DNA of 64,000 nt from Flavobacterium dankookense (GTDB lineage Bacteria; Bacteroidota; Bacteroidia; Flavobacteriales; Flavobacteriaceae), in assembly GCF_004362665.1 (NCBI RefSeq), contig NZ_SNXR01000012.1, forward strand, positions 124,001-188,000, given 5' to 3'. The position numbers and the translations under genes were made by a program. The notes under the pieces are model-generated. The model saw only the letters and a program-made list of their open reading frames with translations, did not search any database and had not been told where the DNA came from. Of the stretch, positions 42,508-50,443 are shown one piece after another (within the stretch, counting starts at the first letter, position 1; every line of letters starts with the position of its first letter).

Positions 42508-43992
42508 CTAATTAGTAAAAAAATCTGCAATTTTTCTGTCGTTGCTCAATCTTGGTAATTTATTTTGTCCGCCGAGTTTACCAATGGATTTCATGTACTC
42601 TTGGAAGCCGTTTTTTGTAACTTTAGTAATCACAAGTGTTCGCAACACTTTTCCAACGATTAAATCGTCATAATAAACGTTTTGTTTTCGCATGGCATTG
42701 TCGATTTTCAAGGCAAATTCGTCCATATTTTCGGGAGTGTTTTCAAATTCGATAAACCATTCGTGATACGGCAAACCTGAATTTGGTGCAATTTGTGGCG
42801 CAACGGTAAATTCGTTTACGCTAATGGTTGTATTTTCCATCGCTTCTTTGAGCGCGGTTTCGACTTCTTTTCCGATAACGTGCTCGCCAAATGCCGAAAT
42901 GTAATGCTTGATTCTGCCCGAAACAATCACTCTGTAAGGTTTCAAACTCGTGAATTGAACGGTATCGCCGATGTTGTAAGCCCAAAGTCCGGCGTTGGTG
43001 GAAAGCAATAAAACGTAGTTTACGCCAAGTTCAACTTCGCCAATGGTATAACGTTTTGGATTTTCGGTGAAAAATTCTTCTGATTTTACAAATTCGTAGA
43101 AAATTCCTGAATTTAAAAGCAATAACATTCCTTTTTCTGATTGTAAATCTTGGTAAGCAAAAAATCCTTCGGAAGCTGGAAAAAGTTCTATAGAATCGAC
43201 TTTTCGCCCGATAAGTTTTTCAAATTTGGCGCGATAAGGTTCATAATTTACGCCACCGTAAATGAACAAATTGAAGTTTTTGAAAATTTCGCCAACAGGT
43301 TTTCCTCCTTTTTGTTCTAATTTTTCAAAATACATTTGCACCCAAGACGGAATTCCCGAAATGACGCTCATATCTTCGTTGAACGTTTCTTCAACAATGG
43401 CATCGACTTTGGTTTCCCAATCTTCTATGCAGTTGGTTTCCCAGCTTGGCATTCGGTTTTTTTGAAGGTATTTTGGAACAAAATGAGCTACAATTCCCGA
43501 AAGTCGCCCGAGTTTAATTCCGTTTTTATCTTCGAGAATTGGACTTCCTTGGAGGAAAATCATTTTACCGTCAACAAAATCGGCTTTTCCTGTTTCGTAT
43601 ATGTAACTTAAAATAGCATTTCGTGCTGCTTGAATATGAAAAGGCATTGATTCTTTGGTCAGCGGAATGTATTTTGCTCCCGATGTTGTTCCTGAGGTTT
43701 TGGCAAAATAAATTGGTTTTCCTTTCCAAAGGATATTTTCTTCGCCTTTAACCATTCTATCCACATAAGGTCGAAGTTCTTCGTAATCTCTTATTGGAAC
43801 TTGCTTTGCAAAGTCTTCAAAGTTTTTGATTTCAGAAAAATGATGGTCTTTTCCAAAAACGGTATCTTTTGCTTGAAAAATTAATTCCTGGAAAACTTTT
43901 TGTTGCGTTTCCACAGGATTATTTGCCCAAGCTTGGGTTTTTTTATGAATATGTTTGGCAAATAATTGGGCTGCAAATGACTTAATCGACAT
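42508..43992 (-). CDS. GH3 auxin-responsive promoter family protein
   Basis: A 494-residue member of the GH3 family (acyl-adenylate/acyl-amide synthetase fold), starting at the ATG at 43992. Motifs: FAKTSGTTSGAKYIPLT near 83-99, which is the ATP-binding P-loop-like motif, LFIYGGVNYEPYRAKFEKL, ELFPASEGFFAYQD, and YNIGDTVQFTSLKPYRVIVSGRIKHYISAFGEHV. In plants GH3 enzymes conjugate amino acids to hormones; bacterial substrates are unknown. It is the last gene of the unit M23-SdpI-GH3. Confidence 0.9.
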   Translation of the reverse strand: MSIKSFAAQLFAKHIHKKTQAWANNPVETQQKVFQELIFQAKDTVFGKDHHFSEIKNFEDFAKQVPIRDYEELRPYVDRMVKGEENILWKGKPIYFAKTSGTTSGAKYIPLTKESMPFHIQAARNAILSYIYETGKADFVDGKMIFLQGSPILEDKNGIKLGRLSGIVAHFVPKYLQKNRMPSWETNCIEDWETKVDAIVEETFNEDMSVISGIPSWVQMYFEKLEQKGGKPVGEIFKNFNLFIYGGVNYEPYRAKFEKLIGRKVDSIELFPASEGFFAYQDLQSEKGMLLLLNSGIFYEFVKSEEFFTENPKRYTIGEVELGVNYVLLLSTNAGLWAYNIGDTVQFTSLKPYRVIVSGRIKHYISAFGEHVIGKEVETALKEAMENTTISVNEFTVAPQIAPNSGLPYHEWFIEFENTPENMDEFALKIDNAMRKQNVYYDDLIVGKVLRTLVITKVTKNGFQEYMKSIGKLGGQNKLPRLSNDRKIADFFTN

Positions 43993-43996
43993 AATT

Positions 43997-44362
43997 TTAA
44001 AGATTTGGGAAATTCTTTTTGATGGCTTTTTCGGTAGTGTAAAATATATAAACACAAACTAGAATTGATAATCCAATTCCAACGATTAACTGAACTTTTT
44101 CATCAGGATGAAACACCATTCCTAAAAATGAAATAGCAACCAAAAACAGTGCGCTTTGTAGCATTTTAATGGAAGAATATTTTTGGGAGAAATTCCAAAC
44201 TTGTTGGTTTCTCATTGAATTTCCTGTTCGATAACCATAAAAATCGTTTATTTTTTTGGGTGGAAATCTTAGTGTAATGAAAGCCGTAATGAAAAATACA
44301 ATACCGATTAAAAAAGGCATAAAAAATAAATTTTCAATTATATAAGTTAAAATTGCTTCCAT
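43997..44362 (-). CDS. SdpI family membrane protein
   Basis: A 121-residue protein started at the ATG at 44362. Three hydrophobic segments (about 12-30, 70-88 and 92-110) and the motif FYGYRTGNSMRNQQVWNFSQKY between the first two are characteristic of SdpI/YhfL-type proteins, some of which are immunity or signalling factors. No toxin gene is nearby. It begins directly at the M23 gene's stop. Confidence 0.85.
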   Translation of the reverse strand: MEAILTYIIENLFFMPFLIGIVFFITAFITLRFPPKKINDFYGYRTGNSMRNQQVWNFSQKYSSIKMLQSALFLVAISFLGMVFHPDEKVQLIVGIGLSILVCVYIFYTTEKAIKKNFPNL

Positions 44363-44363
44363 A

Positions 44364-45233
44364 CTATTCAAATTCTATAAAAATACTTGGGTCAATTGGA
44401 AAACCGTCTTTCCACAACTCAAAATGCAAATGAATTCCGGTTGATTCGCTTCCGGTTGAACCAGCAAGCGCAATAACTTCGCCTGTTCTAACTGCATCAC
44501 CTTGACTAGCGGTTAAAGATGCTGCGTGTTTATAAACCGAAATAAATCCGTTGTTATGACGAATGATAACCACGTTTCCGGTTGTTGGTGTCCAATCGGC
44601 AAAAATTACGGTTCCGTTTAGTGTTGCTTTTATCGGTGTGTTTTTTGCTAAAGCTACATCTATAGCAAAATGTTTGTTTTTAGCATTAAATTTTTCGGTA
44701 ATACTTCCTTTGGCTGGCGGAAACAAAACAGTACTAACCTTTGGCTTTGCTTTTTCGAAAAGATTGTATTTATCTTCTCTTGCTACTGTTTCTCGGAGTT
44801 TTAGTTCTTCATCTGATGGTTTTAAATCGTCTTCTGAAACGGGTTCAGATTCTTCAATTAGTAAAGAATCTTTACTAAATTTTGCATACTCTAAATCGCC
44901 AGTCAAAATCTTTTTTATTGATGCGATATAAGCTTCGTTTTTCTGCAATGCTTTTGATAGCGAGTCGGATTTTAGCGCTAATTCAGTAGCATCTTTTTTC
45001 AATTTTGATGAAGCATATCCTGGAATATATTCGCGAAGTGGTGTAAAAGCAATGATAAACGTGGTTACAAAAATTATCAATAAAGCGCCAACTGTTGCCA
45101 CTACAAAAACATTCATCAAGGTCAATCGCAACGAAAAAATTTCTTCAAATGTATCTTCATTCAAAATAACCAAACGGTTTTTTGTGAATAATTTTTTCTT
45201 GATGATTTTTCGTTTCAGTCTTTTTTCAGACAT
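44364..45233 (-). CDS. M23 family metallopeptidase (LytM-type)
   Basis: A 289-residue membrane-anchored peptidoglycan hydrolase or activator: one transmembrane helix (about 40-63), a helical linker (78-165), and a C-terminal M23 domain. Zinc ligands are visible as His188 and Asp192 (HFAID) and His268-x-His270 (HLHFELW), so the site looks complete. The likely role is trimming peptidoglycan cross-links from the periplasmic side. It heads its unit, with a -7 box at 45252-45259. Confidence 0.92.
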   Translation of the reverse strand: MSEKRLKRKIIKKKLFTKNRLVILNEDTFEEIFSLRLTLMNVFVVATVGALLIIFVTTFIIAFTPLREYIPGYASSKLKKDATELALKSDSLSKALQKNEAYIASIKKILTGDLEYAKFSKDSLLIEESEPVSEDDLKPSDEELKLRETVAREDKYNLFEKAKPKVSTVLFPPAKGSITEKFNAKNKHFAIDVALAKNTPIKATLNGTVIFADWTPTTGNVVIIRHNNGFISVYKHAASLTASQGDAVRTGEVIALAGSTGSESTGIHLHFELWKDGFPIDPSIFIEFE

Positions 45234-45251
45234 GTTTTTAGTATTGTTTTA

Positions 45252-45259
45252 CAAATATA
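45252..45259 (-). promoter_or_regulatory. Bacteroidota -7 box for the M23 unit
   Basis: TATATTTG on the minus strand, 19 bp before the M23 ATG. Confidence 0.5.
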
Positions 45260-45348
45260 GAAAATTAACTTCAGTACTAGTTTTATACTTTAAACGAACT
45301 TTAAGCATATTTATTATAGTTTTAAGAGAAAAACATTCATTTTCTTTT

Positions 45349-45356
45349 TACCTTTG
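45349..45356 (+). promoter_or_regulatory. Bacteroidota -7 box for tatA
   Basis: TACCTTTG, 47 bp upstream of the tatA ATG at 45404. Confidence 0.55.
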
Positions 45357-45403
45357 CTTCGTTATTTATAAAAAGAATCAGCGAAAGCTTAAAAATTTAT
45401 ATC

Positions 45404-45586
45404 ATGGGAAGAATTGGCATGACCGAAATACTAATAATCCTAGCAATTGTTTTGTTGCTTTTTGGAGGTAAAAAAATTCCAGAATTAATGAAAGGTTTAG
45501 GAACTGGAATTAAAGAATTCAAAGATGCTTCTAAAGGTGAAGACAAACAACCTGCAAATTCTAAAAAAGAAGAAGAAACTAAATAA
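45404..45586 (+). CDS. tatA: Twin-arginine translocase subunit TatA/TatE
   Basis: A 60-residue TatA: one transmembrane helix (about residues 7-21), the hinge FGGKKIPEL at 20-28, an amphipathic helix ([13 protein letters not shown]) and a charged tail. TatA oligomers form the pore of the Sec-independent export system. TatC is not nearby. The gene is alone on the plus strand, with its own promoter and a strong terminator. Confidence 0.93.
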   Translation: MGRIGMTEILIILAIVLLLFGGKKIPELMKGLGTGIKEFKDASKGEDKQPANSKKEEETK

Positions 45587-45603
45587 ATAGAAAATTCTAA
45601 TTT

Positions 45604-45655
45604 AAAAAATTCCAAATTCCAATAAGTTATTGGGATTTGGAATTTTGTTTTTTTT
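45604..45655. terminator. Two-way terminator between tatA and tex
   Basis: AATTCCAAATTCCAATA (45608-45624) and TATTGGGATTTGGAATT (45628-45644) form a 17-bp stem with one G-T pair, with T runs on the plus side and A runs on the other, so it can serve both convergent genes. Confidence 0.8.
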
Positions 45656-45660
45656 ACCTA

Positions 45661-47787
45661 TTAAAGTATCATTGTCAGCTGAATTCGCTTTCTTTCTTCA
45701 TCAACCTCAACGACTTTTACTTGAACGTGTTGGTGTAATTTCACCACTTCGTTTACATCGGAAACAAATCCTTCTTTAAGTTGTGAAATGTGTACCAATC
45801 CACTTTCTTTAATTCCGATATCGACAAAACAACCAAATGCTGTAATGTTATTGACAATTCCTGGCAAAATCATACCAGAACGAACGTCTTTAATTGTTTT
45901 TACGTTAGCATCAAATTCGAAAATTTTGGCGGCTTTTCTTGGATCTAATCCTGGTTTTTCGAGTTCTTTCAGAATGTCTTTTATTCCCAAAATTCCAATA
46001 TCGTTGGTGATGTAATTTTCGGGTTTTATTAAAGCTATTTTTTCTTTGTTGGCAATTAATTCGTTGTTTTTTAATCCTAAATCTTTTGCCATTTTTTCCA
46101 CAATTCCATACGCTTCGGGATGAACAGCTGAATTGTCTAACGGATTTTTTCCGTCTTTTATTCGGATGAAAGCTGCGGCTTGCTGAAACGCTTTTTCGCC
46201 TAATCTTGGCACTTTTTTGATTTGTTTTCGGTCTTCAAATGGTCCGTTTTCCGAACGATATGCCACGATATTTTCTGCCATCTTCTCGCCTATTCCAGAA
46301 ACGTAGCTCAACAACGATTTACTCGCAGTATTGATATTTATTCCAACCGAATTCACGCAACGAACAACGGTATTATCTAATTCTTCTTTCAGTTTAGTTT
46401 GGTCAACATCGTGCTGATATTGTCCAACTCCGATGGATTTTGGGTCGATTTTTACCAATTCTGCCAAAGGATCAGAAAGTCGTCTTCCAATAGAAACTGA
46501 ACCACGAACCGTTACGTCATAATTTGGAAATTCATCACGTGCAATTTTACTTGCTGAATACACTGATGCTCCAGCTTCGGAAACTACAAAAACCTGAACT
46601 GGCTTATCAAATGCAATTTTTTTGATGAAAAATTCAGTTTCGCGAGAAGCTGTTCCGTTTCCGATAGAAATGGCTTCAATGTTGTATGCGTTGACCATCG
46701 ATTTTATCTTTTTCATAGCCATCGCAGTTTCATTTTGTGGCTGATGCGGATAAATGGTTTCGTTGTATAACAAATCGCCTTTTTCATCGAGACAAACCAC
46801 TTTACAACCACTTCGAAAACCTGGATCGATTGCTAAAATTCGCTTTTCGCCTAATGGTAGCGCAAGTAATAATTGACCTAAATTATTGGTAAAAACGTCA
46901 ATTGCGGTTTTATCGGCTTTGGCTTTAGCTTCTTGTAACGTTTCGTTAGAAATAGCAGGTTCAAGCAATCGTTTATAGCTATCGTTTATAGCCATTTCTA
47001 AATGTGGTTTTGATTCGGAACGAGCATTTTTTATAACATTTTCTTCAATGAAATCAATAGCTTCTTCTTTTTCTATTTCAACATTTAGTTTAACAAAACC
47101 TTCGGCTTCGGCACGCAACATAGCTAATAATCGATGTGATGGTGCTTTTGAAATTGGTTCAGCCCAATCGAAATATTGTTTGAATTTTTGAGCGTTTTCT
47201 TCTTCGGCTTTCTTTTTTACCACTTTAGTTTCAATAACAGCTTTTCGTTGGAAAATTCGTCTCAAATTTTTTCTGATAAAAATATTTTCGTTAATCCATT
47301 CAGCAATAATGTCTCTTGCTCCTTGAAGTGCTTCGTCTTCGTTTGCAACGTTTTTATTTAAATATTTTGAGGCAATAAAATCAATATTTTCATTTGATTG
47401 TGACATGATAATTTTTGCCAAAGGTTCCAATCCATTCTCGCGAGCAACATCCGCTTTTGTTTTTTTCTTCTTTTTATAAGGCAAATACAAATCTTCAATT
47501 TCCTGTAAATCAAAGCTTTTTTCGATTTTAAATTTTAATTCAGCCGATAGTTGTCCTTGTTCTTCTATGGATTTTAAAACGCTTTCTTTTCGTTTTATAA
47601 TTTCGTCAAATTGTTTTGAAAGCTTAGCAATTTGCTCAATTATAACTTCGTCTAAATTACCCGTTTGGTCTTTTCGGTAACGAGAAATAAACGGAATAGT
47701 GCAATCTTCTGATAATAATTTTAGCGTTGCTTCGATGTTTTTATCTGTTGTACTGATTACAGATTTTATATATTGAATGTTAGTCAT
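45661..47787 (-). CDS. tex: Tex family RNA-binding transcription accessory protein
   Basis: A 708-residue Tex protein. The N-terminal helical Tex domain is followed by the YqgF-like RNase H fold (KRILAIDPGFRSGCKVVCLD near 315-334), helix-hairpin-helix repeats (INTASKSLLSYVSGIGEKMAENI near 487-509) and a C-terminal S1 domain (GMILPGIVNNITAFGCFVDIG). It is somewhat shorter than many Tex proteins because little follows the S1 domain. It lies 14 bp after the CDF gene in the rpiB unit. Confidence 0.94.
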   Translation of the reverse strand: MTNIQYIKSVISTTDKNIEATLKLLSEDCTIPFISRYRKDQTGNLDEVIIEQIAKLSKQFDEIIKRKESVLKSIEEQGQLSAELKFKIEKSFDLQEIEDLYLPYKKKKKTKADVARENGLEPLAKIIMSQSNENIDFIASKYLNKNVANEDEALQGARDIIAEWINENIFIRKNLRRIFQRKAVIETKVVKKKAEEENAQKFKQYFDWAEPISKAPSHRLLAMLRAEAEGFVKLNVEIEKEEAIDFIEENVIKNARSESKPHLEMAINDSYKRLLEPAISNETLQEAKAKADKTAIDVFTNNLGQLLLALPLGEKRILAIDPGFRSGCKVVCLDEKGDLLYNETIYPHQPQNETAMAMKKIKSMVNAYNIEAISIGNGTASRETEFFIKKIAFDKPVQVFVVSEAGASVYSASKIARDEFPNYDVTVRGSVSIGRRLSDPLAELVKIDPKSIGVGQYQHDVDQTKLKEELDNTVVRCVNSVGININTASKSLLSYVSGIGEKMAENIVAYRSENGPFEDRKQIKKVPRLGEKAFQQAAAFIRIKDGKNPLDNSAVHPEAYGIVEKMAKDLGLKNNELIANKEKIALIKPENYITNDIGILGIKDILKELEKPGLDPRKAAKIFEFDANVKTIKDVRSGMILPGIVNNITAFGCFVDIGIKESGLVHISQLKEGFVSDVNEVVKLHQHVQVKVVEVDEERKRIQLTMIL

Positions 47788-47801
47788 TTGTACAATTTAA
47801 A

Positions 47802-48704
47802 TTAATCCTGAACAATAAAATTTTTTGGGTCTTCTTTTTTATACTCAGGTTGAATATTGATGTGATTGATATGGAATTGTGTGAATAAAACTTGTTCAAT
47901 TTTATCCAAAAGAACATTGAATTCGCTCATTTTTATGTCTTCGGAACAATCCAGATGCGCTTCGAGATGCAATTCGTCATCGTTTAAATTCCAAATATGA
48001 ATGTGGTGTAACTTATTTACGCCTTCTATTTTATGAACCTCGCGAACAAGTGCTTTGATATCAATATGATCTGGTGTAAAAAGCATTAAAATTTTGGTGG
48101 ATGATTTGATTAAATCGATACCAACTACTATCAAATAAATTGCAATTAAAATTGTCATTACACTATCAACCCAAAACCAACCGAAAAATTTCATCAACAA
48201 TCCTCCGATTAAAACAGCAACAGAAGCCATCATATCGGTAAATAAATGAAAGTAAGCCGATTTCATATTAAGGTTGTGTTCGGCATCTTTTTTTAGTAAT
48301 AAAGCGGAAAATCCATTTACAATAATTCCTAAAAGTGACAACCAAATTACTAAATTAGATTCGATAATTTTAGGCTCAACAAAACGCTCTATTGCACCAT
48401 AAATAAGAAACAGCGCCACAATAATCAGCGTTGAAGCGTTTACAAAAGCAGCTATAAGTTCAGCACGTTTGTATCCAAAAGTATGATTTAAAGAAGCTTT
48501 TCGTTTGGATAGTTTATTAGCATACAAACTGAAAACTAAAGTCAATACATCACTAAAATTGTGTAAAGCATCTGAAATTAAAGCCAAACTTCCCGATAGA
48601 ATTCCGCCAATAATTTGAGCTAGAGTAATGACTAAGTTGAGTAAAATGGAATAAACTAAGTTTCTCCCTTTTACTTCGTGTTTATGAATATGAACTTCAG
48701 ACAT
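47802..48704 (-). CDS. Cation diffusion facilitator family transporter
   Basis: A 300-residue CDF exporter with six transmembrane helices and a C-terminal cytoplasmic domain (from about 205). The metal site residues are seen as the H-x3-D pairs His48/Asp52 (HNFSD) and His153/Asp157 (HLFTD), the arrangement that in this family favours Zn2+ (also Co2+, Cd2+). A His-rich start (VHIHKHEVKG) may bind metal. It overlaps the small membrane protein gene by 8 bp. Confidence 0.92.
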   Translation of the reverse strand: MSEVHIHKHEVKGRNLVYSILLNLVITLAQIIGGILSGSLALISDALHNFSDVLTLVFSLYANKLSKRKASLNHTFGYKRAELIAAFVNASTLIIVALFLIYGAIERFVEPKIIESNLVIWLSLLGIIVNGFSALLLKKDAEHNLNMKSAYFHLFTDMMASVAVLIGGLLMKFFGWFWVDSVMTILIAIYLIVVGIDLIKSSTKILMLFTPDHIDIKALVREVHKIEGVNKLHHIHIWNLNDDELHLEAHLDCSEDIKMSEFNVLLDKIEQVLFTQFHINHINIQPEYKKEDPKNFIVQD

Positions 48705-49029
48705 TATTGCTTGTAATCAAATTATAAATTGTAAAACCAATATTCATATACACTATACCAACTGGAATATTTAATATCATCAAAAAGAGGGAAACTAAAA
48801 TTGGTTTTTTAAAGTTTCTTTTTTTATAGAGACCATATAAGAGTAAGTAGGAAAAAAAAGTATTTACAAAAACCGCACATACAAGAAATAATAAGCTTAA
48901 ATAAATTACACCATGATAGCGTGTAAAATAATATAATAACAAAATTAAACTTCCTGTAATAAAAGTTAGTAAAGCAATTTTTCTGCTTACAATAATTTGT
49001 TCTTCAATATTTTTTATAGAAAATTCCAT
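48697..49029 (-). CDS. Small hypothetical membrane protein
   Basis: A 110-residue protein with about three transmembrane segments (about 18-36, 42-65 and 78-100) and a short charged start. I do not recognise a family. It lies directly after rpiB (no gap) and overlaps the CDF gene by 8 bp, so it is co-transcribed with both. The function is unknown. Confidence 0.7.
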   Translation of the reverse strand: MEFSIKNIEEQIIVSRKIALLTFITGSLILLLYYFTRYHGVIYLSLLFLVCAVFVNTFFSYLLLYGLYKKRNFKKPILVSLFLMILNIPVGIVYMNIGFTIYNLITSNNV

Positions 49030-49461
49030 CTAAACACAAGCTATTTTATCAACTCTATTTGCGTGTCTTCCACCTTCAAAATCGGTATTTAAAAAAGTAT
49101 CAACCATTTCTACCGCTTGAGGAATAGAAGTAAATCGTGCTGGAATACTTATGATATTTGCATTATTGTGCTGACGAGCTAAGGCTGCAATTTCTTTTGT
49201 CCAACAAAGTGCTGCTCGAATTCCTTGGTGTTTATTGGCAGTCATAGCAATCCCATTTCCCGAACCACAAATTACAATTCCAAAATCAGCTTTTCTGGTT
49301 TCAACGTCAATAGCAACAGGATGTCCAAAATCTGGATAATCAACGCTATCAAAAGTATTAGTTCCGTGATTTAAAATTTCGTATCCTTTAGTTTGTAAAT
49401 AATCAACAATTGCTTTTTTATAATCTGGTCCAGCGTGATCGTTTCCAATGGAGATTTTCAT
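49030..49461 (-). CDS. rpiB: Ribose-5-phosphate isomerase B
   Basis: A 143-residue RpiB, which interconverts ribose-5-phosphate and ribulose-5-phosphate. GNDHAGPDYKKAIVDYL is at 6-22, and the active-site region GIVICGSGNGIAMTANK (61-77) carries Cys65 as base. Length is normal. It is the first gene of a unit running through the small membrane protein, CDF and tex, with a -7 box at 49488-49495. Confidence 0.96.
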   Translation of the reverse strand: MKISIGNDHAGPDYKKAIVDYLQTKGYEILNHGTNTFDSVDYPDFGHPVAIDVETRKADFGIVICGSGNGIAMTANKHQGIRAALCWTKEIAALARQHNNANIISIPARFTSIPQAVEMVDTFLNTDFEGGRHANRVDKIACV

Positions 49462-49487
49462 AGTAAGTTGTATGTAGTTATTGAGTA

Positions 49488-49495
49488 CAAATTTA
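49488..49495 (-). promoter_or_regulatory. Bacteroidota -7 box for the rpiB-tex unit
   Basis: TAAATTTG on the minus strand, 27 bp before the rpiB ATG. Confidence 0.5.
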
Positions 49496-49499
49496 CGGA

Positions 49500-50098
49500 A
49501 TCTATTGCTTGATTTTTTAGTTTATTACAACTACTTGATTTTTAAAAGATAAAGAAATTATATCATTATTAAAAATATATAACTATCTGATAATCATTAA
49601 AAAAAATACAATATAAATGTTAAAATTATGATATGTTGATAGTGTTTTGCAAATCCTTGATAATCAGTTAACTTTAATTTAACATCAATTGTTAACAACT
49701 TTGGATAGAAAATTAGAAGTTTTTTTAGGTTGTATTTCTTTTTTTTCTAATCAAAAATTGGAATCAAAAAATCAAATTTAGTTTCGTTTTTTTTTAGAAA
49801 ATTTATCAGCATTTAAAACTAAGTTTTCAACAGAAACTAACAATTAAACTTATCAGCAATTTTAGTCGTTTTTTAGATGTTAACAACTGTTAATAAATTC
49901 TAAATTTTAATTCATTTTTAGAACTTTACAATTTCTTTACATTGTTAATTTCTCTGTATAAGTATAGAAAACTTTTAAAAAGTGATTTTCAATAAAAAGT
50001 TATTGTAACTATTAACACGCTATAATAACCATCATATTTTTTAAAAATTTTAAAATTCTTTTTTGTTGTTTTTAATATATGTTGACAACTTTTAAAAT
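49500..50098. other. Gene-free AT-rich region, candidate replication origin
   Basis: About 600 bp without a credible gene. It holds six 9-mers close to the relaxed DnaA box TTDTYAACA or its complement: TGTTGATAG 49635, TGTTAACAA 49690, TTTTCAACA 49824, TGTTAACAA 49878, TGTTAATAA 49888 and TGTTGACAA 50080 (first bases). Genes to the left run mostly on the minus strand and those to the right mostly on the plus strand, as around an origin. dnaA is not here, which is common in Bacteroidota. Confidence 0.4.
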
Positions 50099-50332
50099 TT
50101 AAACGATTTTTAAATTATTATTCAAGTTATCCAAAATAGTTTGAACTATTTCTTTATCGTTTGGATGAACTTTAAGTTTAATCCCGCCAAATGCTAAACT
50201 AGCAAATGGATCAACAGAAACAATCGTTTCATTTTCGAAGTAATGAACAATACCTTCGTTTTCTAAAACAGATTTCAGAACTACAATTTCTTGAGGAAAA
50301 TTAAATATAGCAATCGTTATAAAATCTGTCAT
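50099..50332 (-). CDS. DUF2007 family protein
   Basis: A 77-residue protein of the DUF2007 type (also called putative signal-transducing protein): FNFPQEIVVLKSVLENEGI, then FASLAFGGIKLKVHPNDKEIVQTIL, the two halves of a small ferredoxin-like fold. No cysteines or catalytic motif are seen; the family function is unknown. It lies alone between the AT-rich region and the divergent rnr gene. Confidence 0.8.
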   Translation of the reverse strand: MTDFITIAIFNFPQEIVVLKSVLENEGIVHYFENETIVSVDPFASLAFGGIKLKVHPNDKEIVQTILDNLNNNLKIV

Positions 50333-50443
50333 TTTATGATTTTTTATAAAGGTAATAAATGTTATTTTTTAATTAAAACTAATCACTAAATACTAATTAC
50401 TAATTACTATTTCGTAATTTTCAGCATTAATAGAAGAGATACA

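Noticed and set aside
45397..45615. Minus-strand gene over tatA
   Set aside because: It is the complement of tatA and its terminator; tatA has clear motifs and a promoter.
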